From Halomonas sp. H10-9-1 (GTDB taxonomy: Bacteria; Pseudomonadota; Gammaproteobacteria; Pseudomonadales; Halomonadaceae), in the NCBI RefSeq assembly GCF_040147005.1, contig NZ_JAMSHO010000001.1, positions 558,001 to 622,000 on the forward strand: DNA of 64,000 nucleotides, written 5' to 3'. A program made the translations under genes and the position numbers. The notes below the pieces were generated by a model. The model was given only the letters and a program-made list of their open reading frames with translations, was not told the DNA's origin and did no database searches. Shown here in pieces: positions 32,345 through 44,901 of the stretch (within the stretch, counting starts at the first letter, position 1; each line of letters opens with the position of its first letter).

Positions 32345-32848
32345 CTAGAGGCCCGGTTCCAGGGTTGCCTCGTTGTCGCTGGGAAAGCTCGCCTCGCCGG
32401 TCAGCCGCCACTCGGCTCCCTCCCCGGCCTCGGGCTGCAGTTGCAGGTACCAGCGGTGGCGCAGGGGCTCATCCAGGGTGGTGACGTAGCGCCCCTCGCG
32501 CACGTGCTCGAGGGTCAGCTCGCGGTCGAAGTCGCTGTCGGTGGGGAAGATCAGTGCCAGGTGCAACCGTTGTGGCTGGCGCGGGCCGGACAGGTCGACG
32601 ACCACGTCCCCGGTGCGGTTGTCGACCCGCAGGCGGGCCGCGAGCCCCAGCTCCAGGGCGTGCTCCTGCTTGGCCAACTGCTCGTTGATGGCCAGGCCGC
32701 GCTCGTAGTAGTCGCCCCCCACCGAGCCATCGTAGAAGCGGATCGATAGCGCCAGGTAGACCAGGCTGAAGGTGATCGATGAGAGCAGCAGTCCGATCAG
32801 GAACCAGGGCCAGAACTGCTTGTACCAGGGCTTGATGTCGTCGCTCAT
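32345..32848 (-). CDS. ccoH: FixH/CcoH oxidase assembly protein
   Basis: 167 residues with one N-terminal membrane helix (about 14-34, FWPWFLIGLLLSSITFSLVY) and a periplasmic FixH domain. CcoH associates with the cbb3 subunits during assembly and interacts with CcoI. One base separates its start from the ccoG stop, consistent with a ccoGHIS operon. Confidence 0.92.
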   Translation of the reverse strand: MSDDIKPWYKQFWPWFLIGLLLSSITFSLVYLALSIRFYDGSVGGDYYERGLAINEQLAKQEHALELGLAARLRVDNRTGDVVVDLSGPRQPQRLHLALIFPTDSDFDRELTLEHVREGRYVTTLDEPLRHRWYLQLQPEAGEGAEWRLTGEASFPSDNEATLEPGL

Positions 32849-32849
32849 C

Positions 32850-34289
<1,440 letters not shown>

Positions 34290-34372
34290 GGCTGGCTCAC
34301 GGCAGGAAGGTGGGGCCCGGGTTGCTTCGGGGCATGATAGGGCTATTGTATCGATGCGTCGCACAAACGAGA

Positions 34373-34399
34373 AAGGGTGCGACCTGAGGTCGCACCCTT
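34373..34399 (-). terminator. Terminator after ccoP
   Basis: AAGGGTGCGACC (34373-34384), loop TGA, GGTCGCACCCTT (34388-34399): a perfect 12-bp stem 25 bases past the ccoP stop. The minus-strand continuation TCTCGTTTG gives only a modest T-tract. Confidence 0.75.
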
Positions 34400-34423
34400 C
34401 CAGGCTTACCAGAGTGGAGTGTC

Positions 34424-35353
34424 TCAGTCCTGGTCGCGCAGGCTGTAGACATAGGCAGCCACCAGATGCACGCGCTCCTCGCCGATATAGGCGGCCTGGG
34501 CCGGCATATGACCGTTGCGGCCATTACGCAGGGTCTGGCGCACCGAGTCAGCGACGCTCTGGCCGGGCTGCTGATAGAGCCAGATATTGTTGGTCAGGTT
34601 AGGCGCGCCGAGTGCCTGGTTGCCGGTGCCGTCGGGCATATGACAGGCGGCACACACCGAGGCGAAGGTCGCCGCACCACTCTCGGCGCGTTCGGCATCA
34701 TGCTCGTTGCCGGAGAGCGCGAGGACGTGCTGGGTAACGTTCTCGATGTTCTGCTCGCCCAGCTGCTGCCAGGAGGGCATCAGACCGTTACGGCCGTTGT
34801 TGAGGGTCGCCAGGATATTCTCCGGCTCGCCGCCATACAGCCAGTCGTCGTCGGTCAGGTCGGGGAAGCCGTAGCCGCCCTGAGCGCCCGAGCCGTGACA
34901 TACCGCGCAGTTGTTGAGGTAGATACGCTCGGCGACCTGCATCGCCTCCCCATCCTGGGCCAGCTCGGGAATCGGCACCTCCTGGTACTGGGCGAAGATC
35001 GGTGTAAAGCGCTCCTCGGCTCGCGCCACTTCCTGCTCCCACTGCCCCTCCTGGCTCCAGCCCAGCAGGCCGGCAAAGTTGCCCAGGCCCGGATAGAGCA
35101 CCAGGTAACCCAGCGCGAAGATCACGGTGCCGAGGTAGAGCTGGAACCACCAGCGCGGCAGCGGATTGTCGTACTCCTCGATGCCGTCGGCGGCATGGCC
35201 GGTGGTGTCGACATTGCCTTGGGCATCGGGGGTCTTGTCGGTCTTGCGGTTGGCATAGAGCAGCCAGAAGGCAATACCGATGGAGCCCAGCGTGATGACG
35301 ATGATCCAGGCGCTCCAGAACCCGGAAAGGGAGTCACCCCAGAGATTATTCAT
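34424..35353 (-). CDS. ccoP: cbb3-type cytochrome c oxidase, dihaem subunit III
   Basis: 309 residues with two membrane helices (about 10-32 and 73-95) and two haem c sites, CAVCH at 149-153 and CAACH at 234-238. Each is followed by a distal methionine region (GLMPSW and GHMPAQ). It passes electrons from cytochrome c to CcoO/CcoN. The ATG at 35353 overlaps the ccoQ stop (ATGA), and MNNLWGDSLSGFWSAW is the canonical N-terminus. Confidence 0.95.
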   Translation of the reverse strand: MNNLWGDSLSGFWSAWIIVITLGSIGIAFWLLYANRKTDKTPDAQGNVDTTGHAADGIEEYDNPLPRWWFQLYLGTVIFALGYLVLYPGLGNFAGLLGWSQEGQWEQEVARAEERFTPIFAQYQEVPIPELAQDGEAMQVAERIYLNNCAVCHGSGAQGGYGFPDLTDDDWLYGGEPENILATLNNGRNGLMPSWQQLGEQNIENVTQHVLALSGNEHDAERAESGAATFASVCAACHMPDGTGNQALGAPNLTNNIWLYQQPGQSVADSVRQTLRNGRNGHMPAQAAYIGEERVHLVAAYVYSLRDQD

Positions 35354-35580
35354 GTGTTCCTGTCTCCCTTGCGCTTGCAAGACTCGTTCTTGCGGGAATC
35401 GGCCCCGTCAGGCGAGGCGCTTGTGTCACGGTTCGGTTGCTGGTCATCGTCGGCGAAGGGCAGGTTGGCCGCTTCGTCGAAGTCCGGCTTGCGCCGCTTC
35501 GAGTAGGCCCACACCGTAATGCCGATGAAGACCACGATCAGAGTGCCGGTGACGATGCCGCTGACGGTGCCGCTATCCAT
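35350..35580 (-). CDS. ccoQ: cbb3 oxidase small subunit CcoQ
   Basis: 76 residues: one membrane helix (about 8-27) and a hydrophilic, charged C-terminal tail. Sequence conservation is low as usual for CcoQ; the call rests on size, topology and position between ccoO and ccoP. It stabilises the assembled complex in other bacteria. It starts 2 bases from the ccoO stop. Confidence 0.85.
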   Translation of the reverse strand: MDSGTVSGIVTGTLIVVFIGITVWAYSKRRKPDFDEAANLPFADDDQQPNRDTSASPDGADSRKNESCKRKGDRNT

Positions 35581-35581
35581 G

Positions 35582-36187
35582 TCATTGGTCCTTGAGGACG
35601 GTGCCCAGCTGTTGCAGATAGGCGATCAGAGCGGTGATCTCCTGCTCGCCACGCACCTCGCCGGTGGCGTTTTCGATCTGTTCGTCGGTGTAGGGCACGC
35701 CAAGGGCGCGTAGGGCACGCATCTTCTTGGGCGTAGCCTCGCCGTCGACGGTGTTCTCGAACAGCCATGGGTAGGCGGGCATCACCGACTCGGGCACCAC
35801 ATCACGCGGGTTGTACATATGCGCGCGGTGCCAGTCGTCGCTGTAGCGGCCGCCCACGCGGGCGAGGTCGGGCCCGGTGCGCTTGGAGCCCCACAGGAAG
35901 TTGTGGTCGTAGACCGTTTCGCCGGCCACGGTGTAGGGCCCATAGCGCTCGGTCTCGGCGCGGAAGGGGCGCACCATCTGCGAGTGGCAGCCGACACACC
36001 CCTCGCGGCGATAGATATCGCGCCCCTCGAGCTCCAGGGCGGTCAGCGGCTTGAGCCCCTCTACCGGCTGCGTGGTCTGCTTCTGGAAGAACAGTGGCAC
36101 CACCTCGGCCAGGCCGCCGAAGCTGATTACCACCAGAATCAGCACGGCGAGCAGGCCGACGTTCTTTTCGACGATCTCGTGTCTCAT
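35582..36187 (-). CDS. ccoO: cbb3-type cytochrome c oxidase, monohaem subunit II
   Basis: 201 residues with one N-terminal membrane helix and a single haem c motif [12 protein letters not shown] (C64-H68). The stretch [18 protein letters not shown] is the family signature, and the axial methionine is expected in [11 protein letters not shown]. It accepts electrons from CcoP and delivers them to CcoN. The gene is 23 bases from ccoN. Confidence 0.96.
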   Translation of the reverse strand: MRHEIVEKNVGLLAVLILVVISFGGLAEVVPLFFQKQTTQPVEGLKPLTALELEGRDIYRREGCVGCHSQMVRPFRAETERYGPYTVAGETVYDHNFLWGSKRTGPDLARVGGRYSDDWHRAHMYNPRDVVPESVMPAYPWLFENTVDGEATPKKMRALRALGVPYTDEQIENATGEVRGEQEITALIAYLQQLGTVLKDQ

Positions 36188-36210
36188 TGGAAGTCTCGTT
36201 CCCTATAGGC

Positions 36211-37635
<1,425 letters not shown>

Positions 37636-37706
37636 GTCGGGTTCCCATCGAACGCGGTAGGAGATTAAAGCTGCGTCAGTCTGTCACAGACGCGGCCTCC
37701 CTGAGG

Positions 37707-37720
37707 ATGATGCAGATCAA
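37707..37720 (-). promoter_or_regulatory. Fnr/Anr box upstream of ccoN
   Basis: ATGAT-GCAG-ATCAA matches the Fnr consensus TTGAT-N4-ATCAA at 9 of 10 positions. Its position upstream of ccoN fits activation of the high-affinity oxidase by the Anr protein encoded at the end of the same cluster. It also lies 80 bases upstream of the divergent hydrolase gene. Confidence 0.75.
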
Positions 37721-37800
37721 TTCGCGTGAGATTCTACCCCAGCCGAGCCATATCCTGAACACGCCTATCGGCGTAATCGTAGAACTCGCAAGGAGATATC

Positions 37801-38544
37801 TTGTCGCATCATTCCGATCAGCATGATGAGCCCATTACCCCGGCCGAGTGTCGTGCGCGCCTGCTGAGGGGCGAACATGGCCGCTGGTGGTTGCCCGAAG
37901 GGCCCCTCGAAGTCCGCGGCGAGGCGGCGGTTGGTCGACTGCTGATTGCCCATGGCGCGGGGGCGGGCCAGGATTCCACGTTCCTGCAACGGCTGCGTGC
38001 CGGCCTGGCCGAAGGCGGCGTCCAGACCCTGGCCATCGAGTTCGCTTATCTCCAGCAGATGCGCCGTGAGGGGCGCCGGCGCCCCCCGCCGCGTGTCGAT
38101 CGCCTGGTCGAGGAGATGGTGGCCTGGTGCGACCTTCTGTCACACCCTCGGTTGCCTCCCCTGTGGCTGGGCGGCAAGTCCATGGGCGGGCGAGTGGCCA
38201 GTCTTCTCGCCGCCCGCGACGGCGCCCCGGGCCTGGTTCTGTGCGGCTACCCCTTCCATCCGCCCGCCAAGCCCGAACGGCTGCGGCTCGATCACTGGCC
38301 GCGGCTCGCCTGCCCCACGCTGGTGGTCCAGGGCACTCGCGACCCCTTCGGCACCCGTGATGAGGTGGCGAGTTACGCGTTGCCCGGGAGTGTGCGGCTG
38401 CACTGGCTGGAGGATGGCGATCATGATTGGCAGCCGCGTCGTGCCAGCGGCAGGAGTCAGGTACAGCTGATCGATGAGGGGTGCGCCGCCATTGTTGCTT
38501 GCATGGCCGCCCAGGCCAGCGGCCATGCGTGGCCAAGTGAGTGA
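37801..38544 (+). CDS. Alpha/beta hydrolase, KANL3/Tex30-like family
   Basis: 247 residues. It shows LLIAHGAGAGQDSTFLQ (oxyanion-loop region), the nucleophile elbow GGKSMGGRVAS, a late acid in VVQGTRDPFG and the catalytic histidine in LEDGDHDW. Together these form a complete Ser-Asp-His triad. Substrate unknown. The start is TTG at 37801 with a strong AAGGAGA at 37790-37796. It is divergent from ccoN, and a tRNA cluster follows. Confidence 0.82.
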   Translation: MSHHSDQHDEPITPAECRARLLRGEHGRWWLPEGPLEVRGEAAVGRLLIAHGAGAGQDSTFLQRLRAGLAEGGVQTLAIEFAYLQQMRREGRRRPPPRVDRLVEEMVAWCDLLSHPRLPPLWLGGKSMGGRVASLLAARDGAPGLVLCGYPFHPPAKPERLRLDHWPRLACPTLVVQGTRDPFGTRDEVASYALPGSVRLHWLEDGDHDWQPRRASGRSQVQLIDEGCAAIVACMAAQASGHAWPSE

Positions 38545-38587
38545 ATCCGCTGGTGAATGCGGTATCGACGCCGGGTGACAAAAAGCA

Positions 38588-38615
38588 TTGACTTTGGAGG
38601 CCGCCCCTGTAGAAT
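38588..38615 (+). promoter_or_regulatory. Promoter of the Val/Asp tRNA cluster
   Basis: TTGACT (38588-38593), 16-base spacer, TAGAAT (38610-38615), 18 bases before the first tRNA base. A strong sigma-70 type promoter as expected for stable RNA. Confidence 0.75.
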
Positions 38616-38633
38616 GCAGCGCCACATGACCGG

Positions 38634-38709
38634 GGGTGGTTAGCTCAGCTGGGAGAGCACCAGCCTTACAAGCTGGGGGTCACAGGTTCGAACCCTGTAC
38701 CACCCACCA
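38634..38709 (+). tRNA. tRNA-Val (anticodon TAC)
   Basis: 76 bases including the encoded CCA. The acceptor GGGTGGT pairs with ACCACCC. The anticodon stem CCAGC/GCTGG encloses the loop CTTACAA, giving anticodon TAC. The T arm is GGTTCGAACC. First of five tRNA genes. Confidence 0.97.
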
Positions 38710-38747
38710 CTGCTCAGGCAGTCCCGATCATGTAGGTAGCACGCAGC

Positions 38748-38824
38748 GGACCGGTAGTTCAGTTGGTTAGAATGCCGGCCTGTCACGCCGGAGGTCGCGG
38801 GTTCGAGTCCCGTCCGGTCCGCCA
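38748..38824 (+). tRNA. tRNA-Asp (anticodon GTC), copy 1
   Basis: 77 bases with encoded CCA. The acceptor GGACCGG pairs with CCGGTCC, discriminator G, anticodon loop CTGTCAC with GTC. The sequence appears identical to the copies at 38854 and 39064. Confidence 0.97.
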
Positions 38825-38853
38825 ACGTGTTTCCGATCAGTCAGCCCTGTTGC

Positions 38854-38930
38854 GGACCGGTAGTTCAGTTGGTTAGAATGCCGGCCTGTCACGCCGGAGG
38901 TCGCGGGTTCGAGTCCCGTCCGGTCCGCCA
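38854..38930 (+). tRNA. tRNA-Asp (anticodon GTC), copy 2
   Basis: Same cloverleaf as copy 1, 29 bases further on, with encoded CCA. Part of the Val-Asp-Asp-Val-Asp transcript. Confidence 0.97.
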
Positions 38931-38983
38931 TCAAGGCCTGGCAGCTTGCTTGAGAAAGTGCAGTATCCAAAGTGCGATAACGT

Positions 38984-39060
38984 GGGTGATTAGCTCAGTT
39001 GGTTAGAGCACCAGCCTCACATGCTGGGGGTCACTGGTTCGAATCCGGTATCACCCACCA
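38984..39060 (+). tRNA. tRNA-Val (anticodon CAC)
   Basis: 77 bases with CCA. Acceptor GGGTGAT/ATCACCC, anticodon stem CCAGC/GCTGG around the loop CTCACAT, so anticodon CAC, reading GUG only. This complements the TAC isoacceptor of the same cluster. Confidence 0.95.
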
Positions 39061-39063
39061 CGC

Positions 39064-39140
39064 GGACCGGTAGTTCAGTTGGTTAGAATGCCGGCCTGTC
39101 ACGCCGGAGGTCGCGGGTTCGAGTCCCGTCCGGTCCGCCA
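39064..39140 (+). tRNA. tRNA-Asp (anticodon GTC), copy 3
   Basis: Third copy of the same tRNA-Asp, only 3 bases after tRNA-Val(CAC). Encoded CCA; followed by the cluster terminator. Confidence 0.97.
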
Positions 39141-39158
39141 TCGTCGCCACGAATTCTT

Positions 39159-39190
39159 GAAGCCCCGAGCCCATTCGCTCGGGGCTTCTT
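39159..39190 (+). terminator. Terminator of the tRNA cluster
   Basis: GAAGCCCCGAG (39159-39169), 8-base loop, CTCGGGGCTTC (39178-39188) then TT. An 11-bp stem 18 bases after the last tRNA. Confidence 0.85.
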
Positions 39191-39369
39191 CGTATGCGCC
39201 GGATTGCACGGTACCCGACGGCCCTCCCGCGCCGATCGCCCGCCATCTCATTTTCCCTCGTCTCCCCCCCCCGCCCCGCGGCAGCCGCTTTGCACCTGCG
39301 CGTCAGCTATCATACAGTTGTTTGATTCGGCCCGATGACAACTTCCCCGATAATGACCGGAGCGCCGCC

Positions 39370-41382
39370 ATGACCGCCTACCCGCACCTGTTTCGCCCCC
39401 TAGTGCTTGGCCACCTGACCCTGCCCAACCGGGTGCTGATGGGCTCCATGCACACCAACCTGGAGGAGGTGCCGGGTGGCTTCGAACGCCTGGCGGCCTT
39501 CTACACCGAGCGCGCCCGGGAGGGGGTCGGGCTGATCGTCACCGGGGGCATCGCCCCCAACCCTGAGGGGGCGGTGTTCCAGGGGGCGGCGACCCTGGAG
39601 CGTGAGGCACAGCTGGGCGATCACCGTCGGCTGGTAGAGGCGGTGCATGGCGAGGGCGGCAGGATCTGCATGCAGATCCTGCATGCCGGGCGCTACGCCT
39701 ACACGCCGGAGCTGGTGGCACCCTCGGCGATCCAGGCGCCCATCAATCCCTTCTCCCCCCGGGCGCTCGCCGCCGCTGAGGTGGAGCGCCAGATCGAGGA
39801 CTATGTGCGCTGTGCCGCGCTTGCCAGGCGGGCCGGCTACGATGGCGTGGAGGTGATGGGGTCGGAAGGCTACTTGATCAATCAGTTCATCTGCCGACGC
39901 ACCAATCATCGCGACGATGAGTGGGGAGGCGTTTTCGAGAACCGGATCCGTTTCCCGTTGGAGATCGTGCGACGCATCCGCGAGACGGTTGGCGACGACT
40001 TCCTGGTGATCTTCCGCCTCTCCATGATCGACCTGGTGGAGGAGGGTAGTTCCCATGATGAGGTGGTGGCCCTGGCCAGGGCGCTCGAGGCGGCCGGCGC
40101 CGACGCGCTCAACACCGGCATCGGCTGGCATGAGGCCCGGGTGCCCACCATCGTCACCAGCGTGCCCCGGGCGGCCTTCACCGAGGTGACCCGGCGGCTT
40201 AAGGGGGAGGTCTCCCTGCCGCTGATCGCCACCAATCGCATCAATATGCCCGAGGTCGCCGAACGGGTGCTGGCCGAGGGGCATGCCGACATGGTCAGCA
40301 TGGCGCGGCCCTTCCTCGCCGACCCGGCCTGGGTCAGCAAGGCCGCGGCGGGGCGCAGCGACGAGATCAACACCTGCATTGCCTGTAACCAGGCCTGCCT
40401 CGACCATACCTTCGCCGGCAAGCTCACTTCCTGCCTGGTCAACCCGCGCGCCGGTCACGAGACCGAGCTGGTCATCGAGCCGGCGCAAGCGCCGCGCCGC
40501 ATCGCCGTGGTGGGCGGCGGGCCGGCGGGCCTGGCCGCGGCGCTGACCGCGGCCAGGCGCGGCCACCTGGTGACCCTCTTCGAGAGGGAGGAGGCGCTCG
40601 GCGGCCAGTTCCGCTATGCCCTCCAGATCCCTGGAAAGGAGGAGTTCGCCGAGACCCTGCGCTACTTCCGGGTAATGCTCGACAAGCACGGCGTCGAGGT
40701 GCGGCTCAACCATGCCGCGGATGTGGCGACGCTGGCCGGCTTCGATGGCGTGGTGTTGGCCAGCGGGGTGCGCCCGCGCCGGCTCGCGCTTCCCGGCAGC
40801 GATCACCCCAAGGTGTTGGGCTACCCCGAGGCTATCCAGTATCCCGAGCGGGTGGGGCCCCGGGTGGCGATCATCGGCGCGGGGGGCATCGGCTTCGATG
40901 TCGCCGAGCGGCTGACCCAGGTCGGCCAGCCGTCGCTGGACGCCGAGGCCTGGTGCGCGGAGTGGGGCGTAGACCTCGCCGTCGCCTCTTCGGGTGGGCT
41001 CAAGGCGCCGCGTCATCCCCGGGCGGCGCGTCGGGTCTACCTGCTGCAGCGCAAGTCCAGCAAGCCCGGGAAGGGGCTCGGCAAGACCACCGGCTGGGTG
41101 CATCGGGCATCGCTCCGGCAGCGTGGCGTGGAGGCGCTGGCCGGCTGCGAGTACCTGCATATCGATGATGCCGGACTGCATGTCCGGCATGCTGGCCAGC
41201 CGCGCCTGCTGGAGGTCGATACGGTGGTGGTCTGTGCTGGCCAGGAGTCGGTGCGCGAGCTCCACGCACCGCTGTGCGAGGCCGGCGTGGCCGTGCACCT
41301 GGTCGGGGGTGCCCTGGAGCCCGGCGAGCTCGACGCCAAGCGTGCCATCGACCAGGGTACCCGGGTGGCCGCCATGCTCTGA
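39370..41382 (+). CDS. fadH: NADPH-dependent 2,4-dienoyl-CoA reductase
   Basis: Reduces 2,4-dienoyl-CoA intermediates from unsaturated fatty acids in beta-oxidation. The 670-residue protein has an N-terminal OYE-type TIM barrel (FMN), the 4Fe-4S motif CIACNQACLD with a further Cys in TSCLVNPRAG, and a C-terminal FAD/NADPH domain with VVGGGPAGLAAALTAARRGH and a second IIGAGGIGFDVAERL. The start is the ATG at 39370; the longer open frame begins inside a tRNA gene. A 12-bp hairpin terminator follows. Confidence 0.95.
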   Translation: MTAYPHLFRPLVLGHLTLPNRVLMGSMHTNLEEVPGGFERLAAFYTERAREGVGLIVTGGIAPNPEGAVFQGAATLEREAQLGDHRRLVEAVHGEGGRICMQILHAGRYAYTPELVAPSAIQAPINPFSPRALAAAEVERQIEDYVRCAALARRAGYDGVEVMGSEGYLINQFICRRTNHRDDEWGGVFENRIRFPLEIVRRIRETVGDDFLVIFRLSMIDLVEEGSSHDEVVALARALEAAGADALNTGIGWHEARVPTIVTSVPRAAFTEVTRRLKGEVSLPLIATNRINMPEVAERVLAEGHADMVSMARPFLADPAWVSKAAAGRSDEINTCIACNQACLDHTFAGKLTSCLVNPRAGHETELVIEPAQAPRRIAVVGGGPAGLAAALTAARRGHLVTLFEREEALGGQFRYALQIPGKEEFAETLRYFRVMLDKHGVEVRLNHAADVATLAGFDGVVLASGVRPRRLALPGSDHPKVLGYPEAIQYPERVGPRVAIIGAGGIGFDVAERLTQVGQPSLDAEAWCAEWGVDLAVASSGGLKAPRHPRAARRVYLLQRKSSKPGKGLGKTTGWVHRASLRQRGVEALAGCEYLHIDDAGLHVRHAGQPRLLEVDTVVVCAGQESVRELHAPLCEAGVAVHLVGGALEPGELDAKRAIDQGTRVAAML

Positions 41383-41403
41383 GCGTTGCCTGGTCGTCCT
41401 CTT

Positions 41404-41436
41404 GCGGGCCTGCCAGCGTCGTGATGGCAGGCCCGC
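41404..41436 (+). terminator. Hairpin terminator after fadH
   Basis: GCGGGCCTGCCA (41404-41415), 9-base loop, TGGCAGGCCCGC (41425-41436): a perfect 12-bp stem 22 bases after the fadH stop. No T-run follows, so it may be partly Rho-assisted. Confidence 0.65.
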
Positions 41437-41617
41437 TGCGTTGAATGCCGTGTCCCCGGCGGTGTCGAACCATGAGTCCGTAGCGGGCTCATAGGGATAC
41501 AGACAAGCGTTGACAGGATGTCAGTCGATAGTGTGCCGGGCTGACCTACGCTGAAGGTGACCCTGTTCTCGTGCGCCCGCCGGCCGGCGCCGAGCCATCG
41601 GGCTTAAGGAGACATCG

Positions 41618-43540
41618 ATGAGCATCTTCGACCATGTGCAGAACCGTTTCGCCCGTGTCCAGCAGGAGGAGATGAGCCTGCAGGAGTATCTGGAGCTGTG
41701 TCGCGACGAGCCGTTGGCCTATGCATCGGCCGCCGAGCGCATACTTCAGGCGATCGGCGAGCCTGAGGTCATCGACACGGCCAAGGATCCGCGGCTGTCA
41801 CGCATCTTCTCCAACAAGGTGATCCGCCGCTACCCGGCCTTTGCCGAGTTCTACGGCATGGAAGAGGCGATCGAGCAGATCGTCGCCTATTTCCGCCATG
41901 CCGCCCAGGGGCTGGAGGAGCGCAAGCAGATCCTCTACCTGCTGGGGCCGGTGGGCGGCGGCAAGTCATCCCTGGCCGAGCGCCTCAAGCTGCTGATGGA
42001 GAAGGTGCCCTTCTATGCCATCAAGGATTCGCCGGTCTACGAGTCGCCGCTGGGCCTGTTCTCGCCGGAGGAGGATGGCGAGCTGCTGGAGAAGGAGTAC
42101 GGGGTCCCCCGCCGCTATCTGAAGAGCGTGATGTCGCCCTGGGCGGCCAAGCGCCTCAAGGAGTACGGCGGCGACATCAGCCAGTTCCGGGTGGTGCGTC
42201 TCTACCCCTCGCGACTCAACCAGATCGCCATCTCCAAGACCGAGCCCGGCGACGAGAACAACCAGGACATCTCCTCGCTGGTGGGCAAGGTGGATATCCG
42301 CCAGCTCGAGCTCTACTCCCAGGACGACCCCGACGCCTACAGCTTCTCCGGCGGCCTGTGTCGAGCCAACCAGGGGTTGATGGAGTTCGTCGAGATGTTC
42401 AAGGCGCCGATCAAGGTGCTGCATCCGCTGCTGACGGCGACCCAGGAGGGCAACTACAACCCCACCGAGGGCATGGGGGCGATCCCCTTCGAGGGCGTCG
42501 TGCTGGCCCACTCCAACGAGAGCGAGTGGCAGACCTTCCGCAACAACCGCAACAACGAGGCCTTCCTGGACCGGGTCTATATGGTCAAGGTGCCTTACTG
42601 CCTGCGGGTCTCCGAGGAGATCAATATCTACAGGAAGCTGCTGGAGCACTCGTCGCTGTCCCGGGCGCCCTGCGCCCCGGATACCCTGCGCATGCTCGCC
42701 CAGTTCTCGGTGCTCTCGCGGCTCAAGGAGCCGGAGAACTCCAGCATCTACTCCAAGATGCGGGTCTACGACGGCGAGAACCTCAAGGACACCGACCCCA
42801 AGGCCAAGTCGATCCAGGAGTACCGCGACGCCGCCGGGGTCGATGAGGGTATGGATGGGCTCTCCACCCGCTTCGCCTTCAAGATCCTCTCCAAGGTGTT
42901 CAACTTCGACAGCCACGAGGTGGCCGCCAACCCGGTGCACCTGCTTTACGTGCTGGAGCAGCGCCTGGAGCAGGAACAGCTGCCCCGGGAGACCTTCGAG
43001 CGCTACCTGCGCTTCATCAAGGAGTACCTGGCGCCGCGCTATGTCGACTTCATCGGCAAGGAGATCCAGACCGCCTACCTGGAGTCCTACTCCGAGTACG
43101 GCCAGAACATCTTCGACCGCTACGTCACCTACGCCGACTTCTGGATCCAGGACCAGGAGTACCGCGACCCCGAGACCGGCGAGTTCCTCGACCGCCAGGC
43201 CCTCAACGAGGAGCTGGAGAAGATCGAGAAGCCGGCTGGTATCTCCAACCCCAAGGATTTTCGTCACGAGGTGGTCAACTTCGTGCTGCGGGCGCGTGCC
43301 CAGAACAACGGCATGAACCCCAGCTGGCAGTCCTACGAGAAGCTGCGCGGGGTGATCGAGCACAAGATGTTCGCCAACACCGAAGAGCTGCTGCCGGTGA
43401 TCTCCTTCAATGCCAAGGCTTCCAGCGCCGATCAGAAGAAGCATGAGGACTTCGTGGCGCGCATGGTGGAGCGCGGCTACACCGAGAAGCAGGTGCGTCT
43501 GCTCTCCGAGTGGTACCTGCGGGTGCGCAAGTCACAGTAG
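41618..43540 (+). CDS. yeaG: PrkA-type serine protein kinase YeaG
   Basis: 640 residues with an AAA+-like N-terminal domain containing the P-loop [10 protein letters not shown] (about 109-118) and the PrkA C-terminal kinase-like domain. Family members start [10 protein letters not shown] as here. In enterobacteria yeaG-yeaH respond to nitrogen starvation and stationary phase. TTGACA at 41510-41515 lies upstream without an obvious -10. First of the conserved yeaG-yeaH-ycgB set. Confidence 0.95.
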   Translation: MSIFDHVQNRFARVQQEEMSLQEYLELCRDEPLAYASAAERILQAIGEPEVIDTAKDPRLSRIFSNKVIRRYPAFAEFYGMEEAIEQIVAYFRHAAQGLEERKQILYLLGPVGGGKSSLAERLKLLMEKVPFYAIKDSPVYESPLGLFSPEEDGELLEKEYGVPRRYLKSVMSPWAAKRLKEYGGDISQFRVVRLYPSRLNQIAISKTEPGDENNQDISSLVGKVDIRQLELYSQDDPDAYSFSGGLCRANQGLMEFVEMFKAPIKVLHPLLTATQEGNYNPTEGMGAIPFEGVVLAHSNESEWQTFRNNRNNEAFLDRVYMVKVPYCLRVSEEINIYRKLLEHSSLSRAPCAPDTLRMLAQFSVLSRLKEPENSSIYSKMRVYDGENLKDTDPKAKSIQEYRDAAGVDEGMDGLSTRFAFKILSKVFNFDSHEVAANPVHLLYVLEQRLEQEQLPRETFERYLRFIKEYLAPRYVDFIGKEIQTAYLESYSEYGQNIFDRYVTYADFWIQDQEYRDPETGEFLDRQALNEELEKIEKPAGISNPKDFRHEVVNFVLRARAQNNGMNPSWQSYEKLRGVIEHKMFANTEELLPVISFNAKASSADQKKHEDFVARMVERGYTEKQVRLLSEWYLRVRKSQ

Positions 43541-43590
43541 CCCGACACCGCGCCGTGGCGGCAGGACTCCCGGCGCGCAGGAGAGTTGCC

Positions 43591-44874
43591 ATGAGCTACT
43601 TTATCGATCGGCGGGCGAATGCCAAGCACAAGAGCGCGGTCAACCGGCAGCGCTTCCTCGACCGCTACCGTACCCATATCAAGCGTTCGGTCGAGGAGGC
43701 GGTCAATCGTCGCTCGATCACCGACATGGAGCGTGGCGAGAAGGTCTCGATTCCCGCCCGCGATATCTCGGAGCCGGTGTTCCAGCACGGCTCGGGCGGC
43801 AGGCGACGCATCGTCGCGCCGGGCAACAAGGAGTTCGTCGAGGGTGATCGCCTGCGCCGTCCGGGGGGGGGCGGCGGCGGCGGCGCGGGGGAGGGGAGCG
43901 CCTCCAACCAGGGCGAGGGGGTCGACGAGTTCGCCTTCACCCTCTCCCGGGAGGAGTTCCTCGACTTCGTCTTCGATGGCCTGGAGCTGCCCCACCTGGA
44001 GCGCAAGAACCTGGTGGACCTCGACGAGGTGCGTCCGGTGCGTGCCGGGGTCTCCCGGGAGGGGGTGCCGGCGCGGATCAATATCGTGCGCTCCATGCGC
44101 GAGGCACATGCCCGTCGCATCGCCATGCGTGCCCCCATCCGCCGCGCCCTGCGCGAGGCCTGCGAGGCGCTGGAGGCCGAGGAGCGCAAGGACCCCGTGC
44201 TGCGCAATCCGGCGCGTATCAATGAGCTCAGGGCCGAGGTGGAGCGTCTCGAGAAGCGTCTCGAGGCGGTGCCCTTCATCGACACCTACGACCTGCGCTA
44301 CAACCGCCTGGTCAATCAGCCTCAGCCCTCCAGCAAGGCGGTGATGTTCTGTGTGATGGACGTCTCCGGGTCCATGACCCAGGCCCACAAGGATATCGCC
44401 AAGCGCTTCTTCCTGTTGCTCTACCTGTTTCTCGAGCGTAATTACGAGAAAGTCGAGCTGGTCTTCGTGCGCCACCACACCGCCGCCAGGGAGGTCGACG
44501 AGGAGGAGTTCTTCTACTCCCGGGAGACCGGCGGCACCATCGTCTCCAGCGCCCTGTCGCTGGTCGACGAGATCATCACCGAGCGCTACCCCCCGCGCCA
44601 GTGGAACCTCTACGTGGCCCAGGCCTCGGATGGCGACAACTGGGACGACGATTCGGTGGCCTGCCGCGATCTGCTGACCCGCAAGCTTATGCCGCGGCTG
44701 CAGTACTTCACCTACGTGGAGATCACCCCTCACGCCCACCAGGCGCTGTGGGAAGAGTACGAGAGCGTGGCCGCCGAGTTTCCGGCGCGCTTCGCCATGC
44801 GCCAGATCGTCGAGAGCGGCGATATCTATCCGGTGTTCCGCGAGCTGTTCAAGCGCCGCGCCGTTGGCGGCTGA
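43591..44874 (+). CDS. yeaH: YeaH/DUF444 family protein
   Basis: 427 residues; DUF444 with a C-terminal von Willebrand factor A-like domain, MIDAS-type motif [10 protein letters not shown] near residue 255. It is thought to act with the YeaG kinase, though the mechanism is unknown. The N-terminal third has a poly-glycine linker (about residues 91-98) encoded by a run of nine G at 43863-43871 followed by GGC repeats. Start ATG at 43591 with GGAGAG upstream. It lies 50 bases after yeaG and 27 before ycgB. Confidence 0.94.
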   Translation: MSYFIDRRANAKHKSAVNRQRFLDRYRTHIKRSVEEAVNRRSITDMERGEKVSIPARDISEPVFQHGSGGRRRIVAPGNKEFVEGDRLRRPGGGGGGGAGEGSASNQGEGVDEFAFTLSREEFLDFVFDGLELPHLERKNLVDLDEVRPVRAGVSREGVPARINIVRSMREAHARRIAMRAPIRRALREACEALEAEERKDPVLRNPARINELRAEVERLEKRLEAVPFIDTYDLRYNRLVNQPQPSSKAVMFCVMDVSGSMTQAHKDIAKRFFLLLYLFLERNYEKVELVFVRHHTAAREVDEEEFFYSRETGGTIVSSALSLVDEIITERYPPRQWNLYVAQASDGDNWDDDSVACRDLLTRKLMPRLQYFTYVEITPHAHQALWEEYESVAAEFPARFAMRQIVESGDIYPVFRELFKRRAVGG

Positions 44875-44901
44875 GGGCCGGACAGCGGCCGAGGAGGCAA
44901 G

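Noticed and set aside
39079..39369. Upstream extension of fadH into the tRNA-Asp gene
   Set aside because: The extension crosses a tRNA gene and its terminator; the natural FadH N-terminus begins at 39370.
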